The translations under genes and the position numbers were made by a program. A stretch of 64,000 bases of DNA, from positions 2,569,501 to 2,633,500 of the forward strand of contig NC_083510.1 in NCBI RefSeq assembly GCF_032362555.1, given 5' to 3'. This DNA comes from Amyelois transitella (lineage: Eukaryota > Arthropoda > Insecta > Lepidoptera > Pyralidae). The number at the start of each line of letters is the position of its first letter. Position 1 is the stretch's first letter. Below the pieces are notes generated by a model, which had not been told where the DNA came from, did no database searches, and was given only the letters and a program-made list of their open reading frames with translations. Positions 10,346 through 22,929 of the stretch are shown here, piece after piece.

Positions 10346-12958
10346 TCCAATACTGGTTAAGGAACATAATGTATAAAAGAAGGAAAATAGAGGATTATAC
10401 ATCGAGGTACGTAGTAAAATTTATTGTTATACAAGTATATTATTTAATAGAAATATAATTTATAGGAAAATTTTTGTGACGCAGGTAGTTCGACCTTGAG
10501 GATATTTCCTCAATTTGATCTTATTACATTATTCTACGTAGGTATTTGGTTGAAATCTCTTTAGTATATAAGATCTTAGTTTATCGTAAAATAAGTGCGA
10601 ACGTGTTCGCCCTCGAATACCTACCTAGTTATTAGTAGCCGTTTATGAAATATACCTACAAGGGACCATTTACTCAAATTAGTTTTAAGTAATACATAGC
10701 CTATGTAGGCTAATTTTTAGTTATAATTTACTCTTACTACTCCTCTTAGATATTAATGGGTATCTAGATTAAATATAATAATTCGAGAGTTTTAACACAC
10801 ATGTGGGTTATTGAATACGATAGATATCCAAAGCAAATAGTCGCCATACTTATTAGGTAAATAAATTAGGTATGTTGCCTAGGCGTTCACATTTAATTTT
10901 TCGTGATATTTATTACCAATAGGTTTCATTTTAGTAAGAGCACGTACCTACGTGGTAAGATGAACTTTCAGCGAATGGTTCAAACATTAATTTAGGCAGG
11001 CAGTTATACGTTTCATCTATTCGATGGACCAACCTAGAAATGTCAAAAAAAGCCCTAGTACATGATAATTGTAGAGCTATAGGTACTTAATATCTCTCGA
11101 AATGTTATATTTGTTCAATTTAACCCTGTTAGTATAAACCATAATTACAGAAATTTATTTAATACCCACCTAACATAACATTCCCATTTCAAATGTGTTT
11201 TTTATCATAATTTTACTGTGCTAATTTTTCAGGAAAGAGTACCTACCAATGGTTTTACTTATACCTACTCGTTTTTAATTCGTGACGGCCTCGACAACTT
11301 CAAATCTTTTCTTCGGACATCATTCTATTATCGTGTTCATTCTTGGTAGGTAACCCAAGATTTCTAACGGTATAGTTCAGTTAACTATTACATATTTTAT
11401 AATTTTAATTATTAAAAATAAAAATCACTTAAATATTTATTTAGGTATAATTTAATAACTGCTCAAAAAGATCGAGTAAATACCTATATAAAAAATATTT
11501 ACTAATATTTTGATAAATAAACATCATGTAACTAAACGCGCAATAGACGCTAATACGCACACACGCATTGTGTGTGTTATAAATAACATACACTAGGCCA
11601 TTTAAGAATTCATTAAGGAAAATTTGAACATCGAAGTACGTGATTGCATTGATATTTGATTTTCAGATCATTTATTTTAACGTTGGTGTTGAGGGTCCAA
11701 GCAGGTTCCAGAAATCGTTCGCCAAAGTAGATTCGAGTTAAACAAAGTATAAGTTTTCGTCATCAGTAAAAATAATTGTGAAAAATATTAAACATTAGTT
11801 TTTGAAGGTAAAGTAATTTTCTTATATTAATAATAAAAAATAACTATAAAATGTTAAACAGTTTTTGATAATTCTAATCCACTCAATTTGTATTTTGATA
11901 TTACCTACCTATTAGGTATTTGTAAAAAATGACAATACATATTACAAATCTTAAATTGCCGTCTTAAAGTTATTATTTTCTTAAATCCCTAGAACCTTTT
12001 CAGATGAGTAATTTAGATTGCATCATATTTTCAAATGTCGTGAAATAATGGCGAAACGCGAATGATTTCATCAACGTAGTTAACTAGTTGCATTGTTGTT
12101 GATTTAAAAATTTAATCTTTGATCGGAGAAAACATTGCCAACAAGCACATGAATCCTTCGACGTCATTTATTTGTTTAAGTTTTCTACAATGCCAGTATG
12201 TTCTGTACCAAATTCGAAAACTCTTCCCGGAAATATAATTTTCACCTAGAAGGAAATATATGTATCTACCTAAATGCAGATCAATCATTACACGAATCTC
12301 CTATGGATCCAAGCAATTTCGAAGTTGCTTCAGTAGAAGTGCTGTTTACTGCTGACCTATTTTTGGAAATGACAGAATTAAAAAAAATGGTTTTCCTTCA
12401 TTTCTTCTACACAAATGGATTACAATATTCTTCATAGACCTTTAACATACATATAATAAATTAAAAAAAAAATCTAGAGCCCAAGTCCCGTAATTTGCAA
12501 TTATCACGAAGCTAATTGGAAAATTTGAAAATGACAATAAGAATAATTAGAATAACGTTTACTTTTTTATGCTCTTTAAGATGAATGGTTAAGTTAACAA
12601 AAGTTTATTACGTGATTTGGTGCTCTAATATTTAGTAAGAAAATCTAAAAGGTACCTATATGCAGCACGGTTAGCAGTGAAGCAGCACTATTAGGACGTT
12701 TTGGCAGTTTCGAGAGGCGCGGAATATTTGACTTTGGAAAAAAAAAACAGGTAAAAATATTTTAGGATTAATAAGATAATTAAAACCACGGATTATTGCT
12801 TATGTAGGTATATACTTAGGTAATTGTGCTACCTTTGATATCTGAAACAAATAAGTACATACGGTTCGAAACTTCACTATAGGTATAACGTAAAGTACCC
12901 AATGTCCGACAGACCACCAATGATCGACACATAAAAAGTAAAATAAAAAAAAGAAATA

Positions 12959-13069
12959 CCTGGTTGACTGGAAGAAATCCCTCACAGGGATAAGTCCGCC
13001 CTTGTACGTCGTTATTTTTAATGTTTTTTATGTATTACTTATAAAGAATTTACAAACAAACAAACAAAA
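12959..13069 (+). mobile_element. 3' tail of a non-LTR retrotransposon or SINE
   Basis: The block GGTTGACTGGAAGAAATCCC, ACAGGGATAAGTCCGCCC, TTGTACGTCG is a recurrent 3' end in lepidopteran genomes. It is followed by T-rich sequence and a short ACAA microsatellite tail, as left by target-primed insertion. No coding part remains. Confidence 0.6.
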
Positions 13070-14454
13070 GGATATACTAATGTTGTGTATTTGAACGTAA
13101 ACGAAGCATAGGTTTAGACAAGGTTCATCCAGCTCTCATTGCAAGTGTCACTTTTTACATTCGGTTATTTTGATAAAAATGGTGGAGCTTTAAATATCGA
13201 CCGGCAGAAGTTTTTAACGGAAAGCCAGTTTTATTAGCGAAATCACTAAGGAAGTGAGTTAGGTTTATTGCTCATAACTTTTTTCGGTTTAAAGCTACCA
13301 TTCTAAATTTTTAGGCTGGGTGCACGATTAATGGACCGTTAAATATTTGGTGTCCATAAATAGAACATGTCTATTACTAGATCTCGATTATTGGAACATG
13401 TCGAAAACCGGTTGTCGGTAAATGGATTTCTGCAGTTGAATATTAGGCCAAAAATACCATTAATATATATTTGTATATCTTGTAAATTTTTATATCACAT
13501 TCATTTCTACTTTAATATATCATGCAAAATACCCTAAAATTTTACTCAAAACTTCAAAATATGATAAAATAATAAAAATAATACAAATATTGTAAAAATA
13601 CTAGAGTTCGTGCGTTAAAGTGTCGATGATTGGGGGTTTTACCGTAATTAAGAAACACGTTCATACATAATTGTTATAAGATTCCGATGGACGACTTGTA
13701 AACTTATTTTTTTAATACGTACTATGTAGTTGTTATAGAGGCCTTACCAATAGCATAATTTGAGGCAGTACATACCTACACATCTGTGTAAACAATTTTC
13801 GTTTTAAACTGAAGTACCTATAATAGGTATGTACTTAATTGAAGAGTTGTTACATATTTGAAAGGCTCTACTATTATATCTCCTTATAGTAAGACGAGTG
13901 TATAAGCGATAATATTTTGGTAAAATAGTATTTATATCAGAACAAAATTTACTTCCATAAGCTAGGTAGGTGGGTATCTAAAAGAAAGTTGTCTTCATGT
14001 TCACTAGATTGAAAAATTGGTTTAAGTTGTATACGAAAATTCTGTTAAATCGAGTTGAAAAATCGGTTACATAATAAACTCGTTAAAGATATACCTATGT
14101 ATTATAGATTACCTATACTGTTACTATTTATGGAAAACACAATAATATAAGTGAAACACCAGAAATACACTGCATATAAAAGTTATTATACGTACAAATT
14201 TAAGAGCACTACAGGTATAACGTAGGTACTTACGTATTCATAGGTAGGCAAGTACTTACAGTCAGTATTATACCTAGTAGCAAATTTAAATTTTCATTAA
14301 TATTACATGCCTTTTACATATTTGCATCTCGTATGACATAGAAGCATTTAGCAAAAGCGTTTTTACTGCGTGGTTTCTTGCGATTTCTACTAAAAGATTA
14401 TTAGATTTAAAGACTACTATTCTTATTAAACGTACCTATATGTTAAACAAAACA

Positions 14455-14520
14455 AGACCAATACTGGACTGAGTTTCTTTCGGCGTTTCTTCTCAGCAGT
14501 GGTCTTTCCGAAACGCTGGT
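14455..14520 (+). repeat. Dispersed repeat, copy 1 (LINE-tail-like)
   Basis: The block GAGTTTCTTTCGGCGTTTCT, TCTCAGCAGTGGTCTTTCCG, AAACGCTGGTA is repeated 340 bp further right. Its GC content is above its surroundings, and the block is common in lepidopteran retrotransposon 3' ends. Confidence 0.65.
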
Positions 14521-14793
14521 AAATAAAAATAAACAATCGCATAAAAAAGAAAAACTAAAAACCGGTAATAAAATATAAAAAAAAAATCGAATTAAAATAT
14601 TGCAAATTGAAAATAGTTTTACAGCATCCAGATATGTTATACGTTTAATTTAATATTTTGACTGGTAAAGGAAAAATCGTTAATATCCTGAGCGGAAGCG
14701 GAGGCCCGTTGAATAAAATCTTATAAGTTCGTCATATAGTTTAAAGGCATTAAAATATATTTAAACAAATTATTTTTTTATTTTGTTTTTAAA

Positions 14794-14860
14794 ACAGACC
14801 AATACTGTTGAGTTTCTTTCGGCGTTTCTTCTCAACAGTGGTCTTTCCGAAACGCTGGTA
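14794..14860 (+). repeat. Dispersed repeat, copy 2 (LINE-tail-like)
   Basis: Second copy of the same block, with few differences (TCTCAACAGTGG in place of TCTCAGCAGTGG). Two copies in the same orientation suggest separate insertions or a local duplication. Confidence 0.65.
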
Positions 14861-15469
14861 GAAGTATTAATAACAACAGTTTGCAATGACAAAATATAAA
14901 ATTAATAAATTAAAATTAAACTTTAAACAAACATACATTATAAATATAACAAATAAGAAGAATTTTACTTGGTATTTTGGAAAATAACAGTCGAGTGAAA
15001 AGTAAAAATACTTATAAAGTAGAAAAATAATTGAATGAAATACCAACAACAGTGTTACTGCAATTGATGTAAGACGAACAAGGAGAAAAGAAAAACGAAA
15101 GAAAAAGAAAGTGTTACTAGTAGCCTTTGACTTCGGAGTACATACATACAGTACATAAAATCACGTCTATTGTGTTGCGGATTATTTTTATTTATTATTA
15201 ATATGTATTGATAAAAAAAATTCATTCGGCTATTACTAGCAAAAAGACAACCTACATAATTAAGTGCCAATATAGTTTTAGAAACAATTTGCGAAGAATA
15301 ACAACGCATTTTCTAGAAAAAAATATTTATTTTAAAAACAAGAATCGTATCGGAATCAAAAGTTTACTAGCCATAAGTATGCGTATCGGAAAGTTGTAAG
15401 GTTAACTTATCGTAAAATCAATAAGAATAATAAGAATAAAAAATGATAATTTAATACAATAATATATAA

Positions 15470-16195
15470 GGTTGATAATCGAATAAGCTTTATTCTAGTA
15501 AGGTTAAAAAAACAAGAGTTTGAAGTATAGGTAAGCTTATTCCAGCAAGGTCAAGAAGCATAAGTTTACAAGTGTCGGAAAGCTTATTCTAGTAAGGTCG
15601 AGGAACAAAAGCTTAAAGTGTAAAATATTTAAAGAGTAAGGTTGATTGCAAGTAAAAGCTAAATGTTTAGAATATGAGAAAACCTATTCTAAGTTGAAAA
15701 ACAAGAGTTTAAAATACCGTAAAAACTAAACAGGTTGATAAACAAAAGTTTAAAGTAATGGGAAGCTAATTGTAGTAAGATTGAGAAAACAAGAGTGCTT
15801 ATTCTAGTAAGGTTTAGTAAAGCTTTTAAAAGGTTCACTAGGAGTCAGAGAAACTCATATTTAATGAATGTTTCAAATACCGGTAATTTAAGCTTATTCA
15901 ATTAAGATTGAGTACAAGTTTTATAATCAAGTATTGAAAGAATCGTGAAGCCTTATCGATTAATGTTAATTACAAAATAAATAAACGAGAAACAAGTTTA
16001 GGAACAAATGTTCTGGAAAGGTAGAAAAACATAAGTCTGAAAAAGCTTATTGAAGAGTTAAAAATATTGGAAAGATTATTTAAGTAAGGTTGAGAAACAA
16101 GAGTTTAAAATATGAGAAAGCTTATTGAAGAGTTATTGGAAAGCTTATACAAGTAAGGTTGAGAAAAGAAAGTAAAAAATTTTGAAAGACTTATT
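15470..16195 (+). repeat. Tandem repeat field, A-type (~46 bp), first part
   Basis: Degenerate tandem units of about 46 bp built from GGAAAGCTTATTCTAGTAAG, GTTGAGAAACAAGAG, TTTAAAGTATC. All run in the same direction. Units vary in length and carry many substitutions, so this is an old array. It stops at the antisense LINE and resumes on its far side, which shows that the LINE inserted into a pre-existing array. Confidence 0.85.
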
Positions 16196-19100
16196 CAAAA
16201 TTCAAAATTCAAAATTTTTTATTCATTATTATAGGATATTATTATATCGCTTAATAATTGTCGTATGGTTTAACAACTTGGTTGACGTCAAATATATTAC
16301 TTAAAAACTAAGTTTACTGCCGCTTCCAAGGCGTCAGTGCAGAAGAAGCGGTAACAAACTGCACTGCAGCATTTTCTTTAACAACGTCAACTTCACAATA
16401 TTAAATTATACTTAGAATATAATGTGGACGGGAGAATACATTGTTCACGGGAGATTTATATATTTATGAGATTTAATATTGAAAAAAGAAAAATATATAT
16501 ATATATTATATATATATATTTTATGGATTGCCAATTTTAAAAAGATTTATGTACAGAGTGTACTGAAATTTTGATTTAAGTTCAAATTAAACTACAATTA
16601 ATTACGAGGTTCCTGTGCCAAGCTCGAGCCAGATGTTTTTATCATTAAGGTAATCATCAGTCCTATAATAAGCCTTCTCACAAAGTACTTTCTTTACATA
16701 CTCTTTGAATTTTCGGTAGGGCATATCAAGAACAGACTCCGGCAACCTATTATAAAATCGTATACAGTTCCCCATAAATGATTTACTGACTTTGCTAAGC
16801 CTATGAAACGGTATGACTAATTTATGTTTATTACGTAAATTTCTATCAGTTGTGGCACTAACTTTTTGAAAAAAAGAGGTATTTTTCCTAACATACATTA
16901 TAAGATCAAAAATGTACTGGGACGCTACTGTAGGTATGTTTATTTTCTTAAAGAGTTGTCTTAATGAGTCTCTTGGTCCTAAGCCGTAAATTGCGCGAAC
17001 GGCCCTTTTCTGAATTATAAAAATAGTTTGTATATCAGCCGCGCTACCCCATAAAAGTAAACCATAAGATAACAAGCTATGAAAATAGCTGAAATAAACA
17101 AGCCTAGCTGTAGCTACATCTGTCAATTGTCGGATCCTCCTAACAGCATAAGCGGCAGAGCTAAGTCTATTGGATAGTTTAGAAATATGAGCACCCCACT
17201 GTAGCTTTGCATCAATTATAATTCCTAAAAACTTTGTATTTTCAACAAATTCTAATTTCTGGCCTTCCAGTATTATGTCAGTATTGGCCTGCCTTACGTT
17301 TGGAAGGGTAAATTTAATGCATTGGGTCTTATTAGCATTTAAAAGAAGATTGTTGGTTGAGAACCAGATAGATATGGCCGACAGTATATTATTAACCGAA
17401 CTTACATTTTCGCTATGGCGATCTAATTTAAATATTAAAGAAGTGTCATCGGCAAACAGCACTATACCCGCCTGTTTTTCCACCATAAAAGGCAGGTCAT
17501 TGACATATACCAAGAAGAGGAATGGTCCTAAAATTGAGCCCTGAGGAACACCCATTGAGACGCTTGATCCGCTTGACTTTACTCCATTAATATCTACAGT
17601 TTGAAGCCTATCAGTCAAATAGGATGCCATTAGTTTAGTTGATTTGTGGTCAAACCCATATTGACGAAGTTTACGCAAAAGTGTCTGATGATCTACGCAA
17701 TCAAATGCTTTAGAGAGATCGCAAAAGACTCCAACTGAATCCTGTGAACTCTCCCACGCGTCATAGATTTGAGTAACAAGTGCTACTCCCGCATCAGTGG
17801 TGGACTTCCCGGCAGTGAACCCATATTGTTGGGAATGGAAAATGTTATTGATTTTAAAATATTGTTGCATTTGATTAAGCATCATCTTCTCAAACACCTT
17901 GCTCAAAACTGGCAATATAGAAATAGGTCTATAATTGCCAAGGACTGTTTTCTCCCCTTTTTTGAATAGAGGTATTAATTTGCTACATTTCATTAAATTT
18001 GGAAAAATACCCTCATCAATACATTCATTAAATATAAAAGCTAGATCAGATGCAATAATATCTATGATTTGACTTATGATACTAACAGACATACCCCAAT
18101 GGTCTTCAGACTTTTTCAAATTAAGTTGTTTGAACGCCTTTAATATAATATCAGAGTTAACATATTTAAATTTAAAGACAGATTTGATGGGAGTTGTGTT
18201 ATTATTAAGTAGGGTTTCAGCGCGCAATGGACAAGAGTCAACGTCAGAAGTTAGCTCCACAGGGATTTTTGCAAAGAAATTATCAAAAGCATTTACTATG
18301 TCCTGAGTTTTAGAAATACTTTTGTTACCGGATGATATTTGTTTAATACTGTCTCTATCTTTGATTTTGCCAGATTCTTTATTAATAATGTTCCATGTTT
18401 CTTTAATTTTATTTGGTGCGTTGTTTATTTTACTACTTATGTGAAAAGACTTGGCTTGCCTGCAAACTTTTTTAAATAATTTTGAATAATTTTTGACATA
18501 TTCTACAAAACTGGGGTCAAAATTGTATTGTTTCTGGGCATATAAGTCATATAACTTATTCCTACTCTTGTGAATACCTAATGTAGCCCATTCACTGAAC
18601 TGTAATCTATTACGAATATTGACTTGTTTCTGCTTGAACCTTTTTGAGTATTCAGCAGAAATCATATTAAATAAATTGTTATAATGTTCATTAGGATTAT
18701 TTCCAGAATATGTTAAAGTATTTAATTGATTTGCAATGTTTATTTTAAATTTTCTTATGTTTTTGGAAGAAAGAGGTCTACACATAATTTTATCATTATT
18801 TAAATTGTTTAAGGACTCTTTCTCAAAGGTAACATATTGACCGGTGTGATCCGAGGGCAATTTGTGAATAATTGATTTCCGTATAAAAAGATTATTGCAA
18901 AAAAAATTATCCAGACACTTGGCAGATGTAGATGTTATTCGGGTTGGTTCGAAAAAAACATACTCTAAATTATAAGATTTAAACAAATTAATAAATTGTA
19001 TACTAACAGTTGATTTAACTAAAATGTCAATGTTAAAATCACCACAAATAATTAATTTTTTGTTACATTTTGAGGTAACATGTAACACTTGATCCATTAT

Positions 19101-19482
19101 TTTTAAAAATTGTTTAAATTCACTGTTTGGGGGACTGTACACACAAACAATTATATGATGATCTAGCTCGGCACAGGTCACTTCGGCACACCGCTCAACC
19201 GAAAGTCTGGTTATGTCTGTTCGCTCTTTACAGCGAAGACCGCATTTGATAAATATTATAGACCCACCTCTAATTGCAGACTTTCTGTTTAAGCAGCTCA
19301 CAATATTATAATTGTTTAGGCTGAACATCATCTCCCCCTCCATGAGCCAATGCTCAGTCAAACATAAAATGTCCACATTTAATTCTTCTAAAACTAGTTG
19401 TACTTCTAATTCTTTGCCGGGAAGACCTTGTATATTTTGATGGATAATTCTTAACCCTCGAGGGTTTCCCGTTGTATGAGTA
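16196..19482 (-). mobile_element. Non-LTR retrotransposon (LINE), 5'-truncated, inserted in the array
   Basis: About 3.3 kb. Its 3' end (left side) finishes in a short TTTTGAA-type microsatellite at 16,196-16,217, typical of target-primed insertion without poly(A). The body encodes endonuclease and reverse transcriptase. The 5' end near 19,482 cuts into the endonuclease reading frame, so ORF1 and the promoter are missing. A-type host repeat flanks both sides. The sequence looks like the Jockey/CR1 side of the LINEs; the exact clade is not determined. Confidence 0.85.
16602..19376 (-). CDS. LINE ORF2: endonuclease and reverse transcriptase
   Basis: 924 residues from the first in-frame Met; the frame stays open for roughly 30 further codons upstream (including NPRGLRIIHQNIQGLPGK, the first endonuclease motif) until the truncated 5' end. 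The apurinic-type endonuclease shows LTEHW (residues 6-10), GDFNID (112-117) and PSDHTGQ. The reverse transcriptase shows LSKAFDCVDH, PQGSILGPFLFLVYVNDL and the catalytic FADD (641-644). The C-terminal part carries IQKRAVRAIYGLGPRDS, common in arthropod LINEs. No frameshift or stop interrupts the domains, so the insertion is fairly young, but without ORF1 and 5' UTR it is probably dead. It runs antisense to the surrounding repeat RNA. Confidence 0.92.
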   Translation of the reverse strand: MDILCLTEHWLMEGEMMFSLNNYNIVSCLNRKSAIRGGSIIFIKCGLRCKERTDITRLSVERCAEVTCAELDHHIIVCVYSPPNSEFKQFLKIMDQVLHVTSKCNKKLIICGDFNIDILVKSTVSIQFINLFKSYNLEYVFFEPTRITSTSAKCLDNFFCNNLFIRKSIIHKLPSDHTGQYVTFEKESLNNLNNDKIMCRPLSSKNIRKFKINIANQLNTLTYSGNNPNEHYNNLFNMISAEYSKRFKQKQVNIRNRLQFSEWATLGIHKSRNKLYDLYAQKQYNFDPSFVEYVKNYSKLFKKVCRQAKSFHISSKINNAPNKIKETWNIINKESGKIKDRDSIKQISSGNKSISKTQDIVNAFDNFFAKIPVELTSDVDSCPLRAETLLNNNTTPIKSVFKFKYVNSDIILKAFKQLNLKKSEDHWGMSVSIISQIIDIIASDLAFIFNECIDEGIFPNLMKCSKLIPLFKKGEKTVLGNYRPISILPVLSKVFEKMMLNQMQQYFKINNIFHSQQYGFTAGKSTTDAGVALVTQIYDAWESSQDSVGVFCDLSKAFDCVDHQTLLRKLRQYGFDHKSTKLMASYLTDRLQTVDINGVKSSGSSVSMGVPQGSILGPFLFLVYVNDLPFMVEKQAGIVLFADDTSLIFKLDRHSENVSSVNNILSAISIWFSTNNLLLNANKTQCIKFTLPNVRQANTDIILEGQKLEFVENTKFLGIIIDAKLQWGAHISKLSNRLSSAAYAVRRIRQLTDVATARLVYFSYFHSLLSYGLLLWGSAADIQTIFIIQKRAVRAIYGLGPRDSLRQLFKKINIPTVASQYIFDLIMYVRKNTSFFQKVSATTDRNLRNKHKLVIPFHRLSKVSKSFMGNCIRFYNRLPESVLDMPYRKFKEYVKKVLCEKAYYRTDDYLNDKNIWLELGTGTS

Positions 19483-22424
19483 TTGTTGTTAGGTGGAGAA
19501 ACAAAGAGTTAAAAGTATTGGAAAGCTATAAAAGTAAAGTTAAATAAAAAGATGTATAAAGTATAAGAAAGCTTATTGTTGTTAGGTTGTGGAACGAGTT
19601 AGAAGTATTGGAATTCTTATTATAGTATAAACTACAAAAATACTAGTGATGTCAAGAAACGAGAGCTTAAAGTATCTGAAGTCGCATTGTGGTATAAAAT
19701 TTTAATATTAAGTAACAGGAGCTATAAGTATCGGAATACTTATTATAGTATAACGACTCAAGCAGTAGTAAGGTTAAGAAACAAAAGTATAGTATCGGAA
19801 TTCTTAATATTAGTATGAACAAGTAAAATAAGGTTGAGAAACAGAGTTAAAATTTCGGAAAGCTTATTCTAGTAAGGTTGAAAAACAAGAGTTAGCTTAA
19901 AATATTGGGAAACATTACCTATCAAAGATGATAACAAAATAAAGAAACTAGTAACAATTGTATTGAAGTAAAGAAAATATTATTTAAATTAATAAGTTGA
20001 GAAACAAGTGTTCAAAGTATCGGAAAGCTTATTCAAGTAAGTGAAGAAACAAGATTTTAAATTATAGGAATCTTATTTAAGTAAGTTTAAGGTACGAGAA
20101 AGCTTATTGAAGAGTTATAATTATTAAAAAACTTATTTCAAAAAGGTTGAAAAAAAAGTGTAAAAAGTAAAAGAAAGCTAATTGTTGTTGGGCTGAGAAA
20201 CAAGAGTTAAAAGTATTGGAATTCTTATGACAGCACTAGCGACTAAAATTTAGTAATGTCAAGAAACAAGAGGTTTAAGTATCTTTTTATAGTACTAAGT
20301 TCAAATTATAGTATAAACGACTATAATACTAGTAAGGATAAGGAACAAGATTATAAAGATCGGAATACTTATTATAGTATGAACGACTGAAACAGTAGTA
20401 AGGTTAAGAAACATAAAGTATCGGAATACTTATTATAGTATGAACGACTGAAACAGTAGTAAGGTTAAGAAACATAAAGTATCGAAATACTTATTATAGT
20501 ATGAACGACTGAAACAGTAGTAATGTTAAGAAACATAAAGTATCGGATTACTTATTATAGTATGAACGACTGAAACAGTAGTAAGGTTAAGAAACATAAA
20601 GTATCGGAATACTTATTATAGTATGAACGACTGAAACAGTAGTAGGCAAGGTTAAGAAACATAAAGTATCGGAATACTTATTAAAGTATGAACGACTGAA
20701 ACAGTAGTAAGGTTAAGAAACATAAAGTTTCGGAATACTTATTATAGTATGAACGACTGAAACAGTAGTAAGGTTAAGAAACATAAAGTATCGGAATAAT
20801 TATTATAGTATGAACGACTGAAACAGTAGTAAGGTTAAGAAACATAAAGTATCGGAATACTTATTATAGTATGTACGACTGAAACAGTAGTAAGGTTAAG
20901 AAACATAAAGTATCGGAATTTTTATTATAGTATGAACAACTGATATACTAGAAAGGTTTAGAAACAAGAATTAAAAGTTTCGTAAAGCTTATTGTTGTTA
21001 AGGTGAGAAACGAGTTAATTTAAAAATTATCATGAAGCATTACCTATCAAAGATGACTACAAAATAAAGAAACAAGTAACAATGGTTTTTTAAGTAAAAA
21101 AAAAAATACTTTTGTATAGTTAAGAAACAAGTGTTCAAAGTATCGTAAGCTTATTCAAGTAGGTTAAGAAACAAGATTTAAAAGTATAGGAAATCTTATT
21201 TAAATAAATTTGAGAAACAACAGTTTAAGGTATGACAAAGCTTATTGAAGAGTTAAAAGCATTGAAAAATTATACCAAAAAGGTTGAGAAAAAAGAGTAA
21301 AAAGTAAAGGAAATCTTATTATTGTTAGGTTGAGAAACGAGTTAAAAGTATTGGAAGGCTCATTTAAGTAATGTTGAGAAATAAGAGTTTAAAGTATAAG
21401 AGTATAGTACTTAGTTAAAATATTGGAAAGCTAATTCAAGTAAGGTTGACGAACAAGAGTAAAGTAACGGAATTAATATTAAAGTATCAACGACTAAAAT
21501 ACTAGGAAGGTTTAGCAATAAGAGTTCGAAGCATCGAAAATCTTATTTTAATGAGATATTGTAAACAAGAGTGCTTTTTCAGAAAAAAAGCTTGATGTAT
21601 CAGAATTCTTACTATAGTATAAACGACTAAAGTACTAGTAACGTTTAAAATAAGAGCTTAAACTATCGGGATTCTTATAATAGTATGTAACTATAAAAAT
21701 TCTATTAAGGCATAGAAAATAAAAGTAGGGGAATTTTTAATATAGTATCAACGACTAAAACACTAGCTAGGTTAAGAAACAAAGAGTTCATAGTATCGGA
21801 ACGCTTATTCTACCGATACTAAGGTTGAGAAACAAGAGTTTAAAGTATTAAAAAGCTTATTTCAGAAGGGATGAGAAAAAAGAGTAAAAAGATAATGTTT
21901 TAGGAAACCTTATTTTTGTTAGGTTAAGAAACAAGTGTTAAAAGCATTGGAAGGCTTATTCTATTAGAGTTGAGAAACAAGAGTTTAAAGTATAGGTAAT
22001 ATTAATTTGAATTTATAATAATATTTGAATTTATGTTATATCAACGATTAAATACTAGTAAGATTTAACGACTAGAGTTAAAAGTATAGAAAAGCTTATT
22101 CTAATGAGAGAGTGCTTATTCCAGTTAGGTTGAGAAACAAGAGTTAAAAGTATTGGAGGGCTTATTCTAGTAGGGTTGAGAAACAAGAGTGTAAAGTATA
22201 GGAAAGTTACTTGTTCTTAGGTTGCTAAACGAGTTAAATGTATTGGAAGGCTTATTCAAGTAAGGTTGACAAACAAGAGTAAAGTATCGGAATTTATATT
22301 ATAATATCAAAGACAAAAATACTAGTAGGGTTTAGGGTCAAGAGTTTATAGTATCGAAAAGCTTATTCTAATTAGACAGAGAAAACAAGAGCTTAAAGTA
22401 TCGTTATTCTTTCTCGTTTCTTCT
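19483..22424 (+). repeat. Tandem repeat field, A-type, second part
   Basis: Continuation of the ~46 bp A-type units beyond the LINE, same orientation, with mixed unit lengths (46 to 61 bp). Recurrent words are GGAAAGCTTATTCTAGTAAG, GGTTGAGAAACAAGAG, AAAGTATCGG and ACTAAAATACTAGTAAGG. A homogeneous 61-bp cluster lies inside (listed separately). No reading frame is maintained. Confidence 0.85.
20361..20950 (+). repeat. Homogeneous 61-bp tandem cluster
   Basis: Close to ten near-identical 61-bp units: CGGAATACTTATTATAGTAT, GAACGACTGAAACAGTAGTA, AGGTTAAGAAACATAAAGTA, T. One copy has a 4-bp insertion (AGTAGGCAAGG at about 20,640). The units are variants of the surrounding A-type repeat that have recently been amplified or homogenised. 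Confidence 0.92.
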
Positions 22425-22929
22425 TTCTTATCGGTAACCTATCACAAACTAGATTTGTTTTTCTTCGATTTTTATTTGTTCGAAAACGGTACAACGAAGT
22501 TTTAAATGCCAAATGGGTTCTTTACCATATTTTCTGTTTATATAAATCCAATAAATATATTTTTCGTCTTCAAAAAAAAACTATCTACCGAAAATCAAAG
22601 TATGTAATTTTTATTTGAAAATTTATTTGGTAACAAGAATTTTATTTTCTAGAAGTATTAATGATAGAAATAACTTCTTCCAAATTATTATTCACACAGA
22701 TTTTCAATAACTTCTATTTTATTAACAGTAATTTCGTACATGCAGGATTAATATATTATAATAAATGACACTTATTTAAGTAACAATAATATAAGTAACA
22801 ATAACTTTATTTTCTAGAAGTGTTAACAATAGAGGTAACTTCTTCTAAATTATTATTTATACAGATTTTAAATAACTTCAATTTAATTAACAGTAATTGT
22901 GTAAATGCAGAATTAATATATAACAATAT

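Larger units (their letters stand above)
10091..10406 (+). ncRNA. Predicted exon 1 of the heat-shock lncRNA
   Basis: Starts at the initiator A (10,091) and ends at GAG|GTACGTAG, a good 5' splice site with GT at 10,407-10,408. It contains no long reading frame, only two short ORFs with favourable contexts. Its sequence is more complex and GC-richer than the intron that follows. Acceptors that could continue the transcript are TTTTCAG at 11,666 (exon 11,667-11,807, donor GAAG|GTAAAG) and CCTTTTCAG at 12,003. Confidence 0.5.
10407..15469 (+). other. Presumed intron and 5' spacer of the lncRNA
   Basis: AT-rich, with many TAGGTA/TACCTA motifs typical of lepidopteran noncoding DNA. It has one well-bounded candidate internal exon (11,667-11,807: TTTTCAG acceptor, GAAG|GTAAAG donor) and a further acceptor at 12,003. 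It also holds three LINE-tail fragments (listed separately). The open frame at 12,198-12,437 is not convincing as a gene. Confidence 0.4.

Noticed and set aside
12198-12437. 79-codon open frame downstream of the heat-shock promoter
   Set aside because: No recognisable domain, no conserved start and AT-driven composition. It could matter if an exon begins at 12,004, but there is no support for translation.
14240-14248. Exact hsr-omega nonamer ATAGGTAGG within the presumed intron
   Set aside because: The same nine bases also occur at 3,918-3,926 and 24,702-24,710, outside the repeat body, and TAGGTAGG words are common in lepidopteran noncoding DNA, so it is not diagnostic.
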